Shown here in pieces: positions 4,969-9,299 of a stretch of 9,299 nt of DNA. Below the pieces are notes generated by a model, which worked only from the letters and a program-made list of their open reading frames with translations, had not been told where the DNA came from and did no database searches. Position 1 is the stretch's first letter, and the number at the start of each line of letters is the position of its first letter. Position numbers and translations under genes: made by a program. The stretch comes from CANDYO01 sp049653745 (GTDB lineage: Bacteria > Pseudomonadota > Alphaproteobacteria > Rickettsiales > CANDYO01): the NCBI GenBank assembly GCA_049653745.1, contig JBASGW010000026.1:1-9299 (forward strand). The letters run 5' to 3'.

Positions 4969-5775
4969 CTAGTCCCATTTAGCAACCGGTGGGAGAGACA
5001 TTAAAATGGCCTCCGTGTTTCCTCCGGTCATAAAGCCAAATTTAGTTCCGCGATCATAAACTAAATTGAATTCTGCATATTTTCCTCGTTTTCGTAATTG
5101 GAATTCTCTTTGCTCTTCGGTCCATGATTTATCTTTATGTTTTAATATAATTTTAGGGTAAATATCAAGGAATGCATTGCCAACAGACTTAGTAAATTCA
5201 AAGTCATCACTCCAATTGCCAGTATTTATATAATCATAGAAAATTCCACCAACCCCTCTGGTTTCATTACGATGTTTGATATAAAAATATTCATCAGCCC
5301 ATTTTTTAAATTTTGGATAATATTCAGGGTTATGTAGGTTGCATGCTTCTTTAAATGCTTGATGAAATTCATTAGTATCTTCTTCGTTTTCAAACATTGG
5401 GTTTAAATCTGCGCCACCACCGAACCAATTTTTACTGGTTTCTATATAGCGAGTGTTCATATGAACGGCGGGCACTAAAGGAGAATGCATGTGAGCAACT
5501 AGGGAAATGCCAGTGGCAAAGAATTTTGGATTTTCTTCGGCTCCTGGAATTTCTTTTCTAAATTCAGGAGAAAATTCACCAAAAACAGTAGAGATATTAA
5601 CTCCCACTTTTTCAAAAACCTTACCTTTCATCACAGACATCACTCCACCGCCTCCATCTTGGCGGTGCCATTCTTTACGAATGAATTTTCCTTCTCCATC
5701 TATTTCTTCAAATTTAGCACAGATTAGATCCCTTAAGTGCATAAACCATTCAGCTGCTTGTTCTTTTTTATTCAT
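4969..5775 (-). CDS. hemF: Oxygen-dependent coproporphyrinogen III oxidase
   Basis: HemF uses O2 to decarboxylate two propionate side chains of coproporphyrinogen III, giving protoporphyrinogen IX in haem synthesis; it is a cytosolic homodimer. The 268-aa product is full length for the compact alphaproteobacterial form. Hallmarks include QDGGGGVMSVMKGKVFEKVGVN (39-60), HMHSPLVPAVHMNTRY (95-110), WFGGGADLNP (117-126), the signature KKWADEYFYIKHRNETRG (157-174) with GVGGIFYDY, and the end GGNTEAILMSLPPVAKW. The metal-associated histidines of the family correspond to H95, H105, H138 and H168. Start ATG 5773-5775 has AAGGA upstream, inside the end of the membrane-protein gene, which it overlaps by 8 bp, so the two are one operon. 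I see no clear terminator after the stop. Presence of this enzyme implies that oxygen is available for haem synthesis in the cell. Confidence 0.98.
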   Translation of the reverse strand: MNKKEQAAEWFMHLRDLICAKFEEIDGEGKFIRKEWHRQDGGGGVMSVMKGKVFEKVGVNISTVFGEFSPEFRKEIPGAEENPKFFATGISLVAHMHSPLVPAVHMNTRYIETSKNWFGGGADLNPMFENEEDTNEFHQAFKEACNLHNPEYYPKFKKWADEYFYIKHRNETRGVGGIFYDYINTGNWSDDFEFTKSVGNAFLDIYPKIILKHKDKSWTEEQREFQLRKRGKYAEFNLVYDRGTKFGFMTGGNTEAILMSLPPVAKWD

Positions 5776-6175
5776 TTACTATTTTCCTTATCCTTTGAAT
5801 GAATTCATAAGATATACAAAAACCTGAGAAAATAAAAATGAAATTCATAAATAACCAGAATCTTTCATCTTCTTTAATAGGAAAAAATAAAAATAATTCA
5901 CTTATGCTTATAACGGTTGCCAAGATAATAGGAATTTTAGTGTTTAATATTTTGTTTAGTTTGCAAATAAACAAGATTGGAAATCCAAAAATCAATAAAT
6001 TCAGGTAGGACCATAATAAGGCAGTAATTAGCAAAGTTGAAAACATTAATCCTAAATCTGTATAGATCCCAGAAGATATTGAGAGTATTAGAGTGATGGT
6101 TAAGCTAGCAATAATTGCAGTTCGTAAAGGAGCTTTTATAAAAGCAAGTATAATATTTAAAGTTTTATATTTCAT
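5768..6175 (-). CDS. Small four-helix membrane protein, unknown function
   Basis: I do not recognise this 135-aa protein. It is very hydrophobic, with probable membrane helices at about 19-37, 46-71, 81-100 and 106-126, short polar links (CKLNKILNTK, IKEDERFW) and a basic C-terminal tail (QRIRKIVNE). The start MKYKTLNIILAF has only a weak AAAG-type ribosome site, but a good promoter lies 31-59 bp upstream. The stop overlaps the first codons of hemF (AATGAATAA), so expression is probably coupled. The overlap and promoter are the main reasons to believe that the frame is real. A haem-pathway role, for example a membrane partner, can be imagined from position only; no motif supports it. Confidence 0.72.
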   Translation of the reverse strand: MKYKTLNIILAFIKAPLRTAIIASLTITLILSISSGIYTDLGLMFSTLLITALLWSYLNLLIFGFPILFICKLNKILNTKIPIILATVISISELFLFFPIKEDERFWLFMNFIFIFSGFCISYEFIQRIRKIVNE

Positions 6176-6198
6176 AAATTACTTTAACGCTATGTTTA

Positions 6199-6234
6199 TA
6201 AATAATTTATATAACATATTGGCGTTATATTCAA
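6199..6234 (-). promoter_or_regulatory. Promoter of the membrane protein-hemF operon
   Basis: On the minus strand -35 TTGAAT (6229-6234) is followed after 17 bp by -10 TATAAA (6206-6211). Transcription would begin near 6199, about 24 nt before the ATG at 6175. It sits in the 214-bp gap that diverges from comM. In that gap I see no further gene. Confidence 0.55.
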
Positions 6235-6389
6235 ATAACTCTATAATATTGTCTGTATTATATAAATTATTTACGGTTAGAATGTTTATTAATATTGGTA
6301 ATGTTTTTGTAATTTATCATGATACTTATATTTACAAATTCAATTAGCAAGGTTATTAGTAATTATATATAAGAAGCAGGAGTGTTAAT

Positions 6390-7910
6390 ATGGTTGCGCA
6401 TATAAAAACAGTAACTTTTCACGGTATTGAAGTTGTTGATGTAAACGTTCAAGTTCATTTCTCTCCAGGTATGCCAGTATTTGCTTTAGTAGGTTTACCC
6501 GATAAAACAATTGCTGAATCTAAAGAGAGAATTCGCGCTGCTTTGCACTCTATAGGTTTAATGTTGCCAGCTCAAAGAATAATTGTAAATCTTTCGCCTG
6601 CTGATGTAGTTAAGGAGGGAAGCCATTTTGATTTGCCCATAGCTATAGGATTGCTTATTAATATGGGAGTTATTGCTGCAGAAGAGGTAGAAAATTATTT
6701 GATTTTAGGTGAGTTAGCTTTGGATGGAAGTCTAATCTCAGTGAATGGAGTTCTGCCTGCTTCTATTGGCGCTAATGAAAGAAATTATGGAATCATTTGC
6801 CCTGAAGCAAATGGAAAGGAAGCAGCTTGGTCTGGAAATAATAATATTATTGCTTCTAATGGAATAACTCAATTATTGAATCATTTAAAAAAACGCCAAT
6901 GCATTGCTCCGCCTAAAATTAGCAACACCCCCGCAGACTCATTTGCTTCATATGCGGTAGATTTAAAAGATATAAAAGGACAAGAAACGGCTAAAAGAGC
7001 ATTAGAAATTGCCGCAACTGGTGGACATAACATGTTAATGTCTGGATCTCCTGGAGCAGGAAAGTCAATGTTAGCTAGTGCTATGCCTAGTATTTTACCA
7101 GCAATGACAGCAAAAGAAATTTTAGAAATAAGCATGATTTCAAGTATTGCTGGAGGAATTAGTGATGGAAATTTAAAAACATCTAGGCCTTTTAGAGCTC
7201 CGCATCATTCTTGTTCAATGCCAGCAATGGTTGGAGGAGGGGCTAATAAAAGAGTTATGCCAGGTGAAATTTCTTTGGCACATAATGGCGTTTTATTTTT
7301 AGATGAGCTTCCGGAATTTCCTCGTGTTGTTATTGATTCATTAAGGCAGCCTTTAGAAGAAGGAAAGGTGAATATTTCTAGAGCAAATTATCATGTTACT
7401 TATCCAGCTAATTTTCAATTAATTGCAGCAATGAACCCCTGTCGTTGTGGGTTTTTAGGAGATGCTGATCGAGAATGTAATAAGGCTCCAAGATGTGGTG
7501 AAGATTATCAAGGTAAAATATCTGGTCCATTTTTTGATCGGATAGATATATATTTAGAAGTTAACACCAGTTCAATTGATTCTATAATGAAAGCGGCTGA
7601 GTCAGAAGATTCAAAAACGGTAGCTAAAAGAGTACAAAAAGCTAGAGATTTACAAGCACAAAGATATGATGGATTTGGTATAAGAAACAATTCTGAATTA
7701 AATGGGAAATTAATTGAAGAATTTGCCAGCCCCATATCTGAAGCTCGTTTATTATTAAATAATGCCGCAGAAAAAATGAAATTATCAATGCGTGGTTATA
7801 ATAGAATATTAAAATTAGCTCGTTCAATAGCAGATTTAGAAGAAGAAAATAATGTTAATAAAGCTCATATAGCCGAAGCACTTAATTATAGAAAACAAAG
7901 CTATAAATAA
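6390..7910 (+). CDS. comM: ComM/YifB family AAA+ ATPase (Mg-chelatase-like)
   Basis: In naturally transformable bacteria ComM is a hexameric helicase that promotes branch migration while incoming single-stranded DNA is recombined. Despite the family name it has no role in chlorophyll or cobalamin. The 506-aa product is full length. An N-terminal Lon-protease-like domain (about 1-170; FALVGLPDKTIAESKERIRAAL is a hallmark) leads to the AAA+ core with Walker A GSPGAGKS (219-226), Walker B VLFLDE (301-306) and an arginine-finger region SGPFFDRID (378-386). A C-terminal domain contains SMRGYNRILKLARSIADLE (466-484). Cysteines 351, 353, 363 and 369 (NPCRCGF...C...C) form the metal-site pattern usual in this family. 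AGGAG at 6378-6382, 7 bp before the ATG, fixes the start. It appears monocistronic, diverging from the hemF operon. All catalytic motifs are intact, so the gene is under selection in this lineage. Confidence 0.97.
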   Translation: MVAHIKTVTFHGIEVVDVNVQVHFSPGMPVFALVGLPDKTIAESKERIRAALHSIGLMLPAQRIIVNLSPADVVKEGSHFDLPIAIGLLINMGVIAAEEVENYLILGELALDGSLISVNGVLPASIGANERNYGIICPEANGKEAAWSGNNNIIASNGITQLLNHLKKRQCIAPPKISNTPADSFASYAVDLKDIKGQETAKRALEIAATGGHNMLMSGSPGAGKSMLASAMPSILPAMTAKEILEISMISSIAGGISDGNLKTSRPFRAPHHSCSMPAMVGGGANKRVMPGEISLAHNGVLFLDELPEFPRVVIDSLRQPLEEGKVNISRANYHVTYPANFQLIAAMNPCRCGFLGDADRECNKAPRCGEDYQGKISGPFFDRIDIYLEVNTSSIDSIMKAAESEDSKTVAKRVQKARDLQAQRYDGFGIRNNSELNGKLIEEFASPISEARLLLNNAAEKMKLSMRGYNRILKLARSIADLEEENNVNKAHIAEALNYRKQSYK

Positions 7911-7954
7911 ACAAACGATAAATACATGGTTCTTTATTATTAGCAGTTATATAG

Positions 7955-7985
7955 GATGTAGATGAATTTAAAATTCATCTACATC
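7955..7985. repeat. Perfect 15-bp palindrome after comM
   Basis: Bases 7955-7969 and 7971-7985 are exact reverse complements around a single central A, starting 45 bp past the comM stop. As RNA this gives a 13- to 14-bp stem with a tiny loop. Neither strand has a T-run after it, so it is not a textbook terminator, though it is the only candidate for ending the comM transcript. From here to about 8250 I see only AT-rich sequence without a supportable gene. Confidence 0.65.
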
Positions 7986-8249
7986 AAAATTCAAGTCAAC
8001 TTAGTATATTCTCTCTCTTCATTGATCTTTTGTAATTAAAAAATTCTATTTATCTATGTATAATGTAATTATTGTTATGGATCATTTTATCGTTAATTGT
8101 TCTCAGTTAAGTAATTTAATATTAATAGAGATGGTATCAAATCTTTATATTTTATAAAAACAAAGATTACTTTAAGAATGAAATTAATAAAAGTATATGA
8201 GTAAAACAAGAGATAACCTAGGTTTTTTGGAGTTTGGAGTTGTAGAATG

Positions 8250-8277
8250 AAAAAAATAATCAAAATAATCAAAAAAA
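8250..8277. promoter_or_regulatory. Phased A-tracts and 9-bp tandem repeat upstream of rRNA promoter
   Basis: Three A-runs at 8250-8256, 8262-8265 and 8271-8277 have centres 10.5 bp apart, exactly the helical repeat, which predicts intrinsic DNA curvature. Within them the 9-mer AATAATCAA occurs twice in tandem (8255-8263 and 8264-8272). The element covers roughly -77 to -50 relative to the predicted rRNA transcript start. Its 3' part overlaps the place where UP elements contact the RNA polymerase alpha subunit. Confidence 0.5.
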
Positions 8278-8291
8278 GTTGAATTTGGTTG

Positions 8292-8327
8292 TTGACATGC
8301 TCCAGGAATCGATATATAACTCCCCTA
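8292..8327 (+). promoter_or_regulatory. Near-consensus promoter of the 16S rRNA gene
   Basis: A perfect -35 TTGACA (8292-8297), a 17-bp spacer and -10 TATAAC (8315-8320, five of six) form the strongest sigma70 promoter in the window. Transcription should start near 8327, leaving a leader of about 143 nt before mature 16S. The bases right after the -10 are TCCCC, an unusually GC-rich discriminator for such AT-rich DNA. That is the feature associated with growth-rate and stringent control of rRNA promoters in other Proteobacteria. Confidence 0.8.
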
Positions 8328-8469
8328 CACAAATGTTGTATCAAATTGTTTAGAAAAGAAATGTAGATGGTGGTGTAGTTTTAAAAAAAATTACGTTATC
8401 ATTTACAGGTAAAATATACCATAGTAAGTGATGCGAACAAAAGCCTGTCGGTTTAAATTGACATGGATT

Positions 8470-9299
<830 letters not shown>

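Noticed and set aside
5507..5827. Open frame of 106 codons antisense to hemF
   Set aside because: It lies over well-conserved hemF codons, so it is a shadow frame.
6093..6347. Open frame of 84 codons on the plus strand
   Set aside because: It runs antisense through the start and promoter of the four-helix membrane protein gene and has low-complexity hydrophobic translation with no family resemblance.
8216..8225. AACCTAGGTT palindrome followed by T-run
   Set aside because: With a realistic loop only three base pairs remain, so it cannot be a terminator. As a 10-bp palindrome it is not rare enough to report.
8093..8344. Open frame of 83 codons on the minus strand ahead of the 16S gene
   Set aside because: It begins inside the rRNA promoter and leader, lacks a ribosome site, and its very Ile/Phe/Leu-rich translation is what AT-rich non-coding DNA gives.
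8458..8463. Second TTGACA just before the 16S gene, part of the octamer TTGACATG also found at 8292
   Set aside because: A -10 at normal distance would fall inside mature 16S and none is present, so it is not a promoter; the octamer match is probably chance.
7911..8469. Possible tRNA or other RNA gene in the gap before 16S
   Set aside because: I found no T-loop-like GTTCRANYC sequence with a matching acceptor stem on either strand.

Overview
The window is AT-rich and comes from an alphaproteobacterium, most likely a host-associated member of Rickettsiales or a related obligate-intracellular group. The main evidence is the partial 16S rRNA gene at the right end. It has the short V3 region typical of Alphaproteobacteria and reads close to Rickettsia-type 16S as I remember it. 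Low GC, loose spacing and unfamiliar accessory genes set among housekeeping genes fit this. Family-level placement needs a database comparison that I could not run.

Left part (1-2481): the last 35 codons of a probable threonyl-tRNA synthetase are followed by infC (translation initiation factor IF3), the usual thrS-infC order. The usual rpmI-rplT pair does not follow. Instead there is a convergent, alanine-rich 549-aa protein of unknown function with four hydrophobic stretches, a basic Ser/Arg-rich C-terminus and a three-copy octapeptide repeat. It is a reasonable candidate for a secreted or membrane-inserted effector. It has its own sigma70-like promoter and diverges from the next operon.

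Middle (2482-4968): an IHF/HU-like DNA-binding protein gene abuts yraN (UPF0102 nuclease-fold protein) with no gap. Two paralogous genes of unknown function follow on the minus strand (3220-3801 and 4181-4849). Each has a conserved upstream block, the same GAGAAATAT Shine-Dalgarno context, four conserved cysteines, a nearly identical C-terminal motif and a related AAAGCCT/AGGCTTT hairpin after the stop. A whole expression cassette was duplicated and then diverged. This is the most novel-looking element of the window.

Right part (4969-9299): hemF (oxygen-dependent coproporphyrinogen III oxidase) lies on the minus strand behind a small four-helix membrane protein that overlaps it by 8 bp, with a good promoter upstream. 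On the plus strand is comM (YifB-family AAA+ protein linked to natural transformation). A gene-free stretch of about 560 bp follows, holding a long perfect palindrome, three helically phased A-tracts and a near-consensus rRNA promoter. The 5' part of the 16S rRNA gene then runs off the end of the window.
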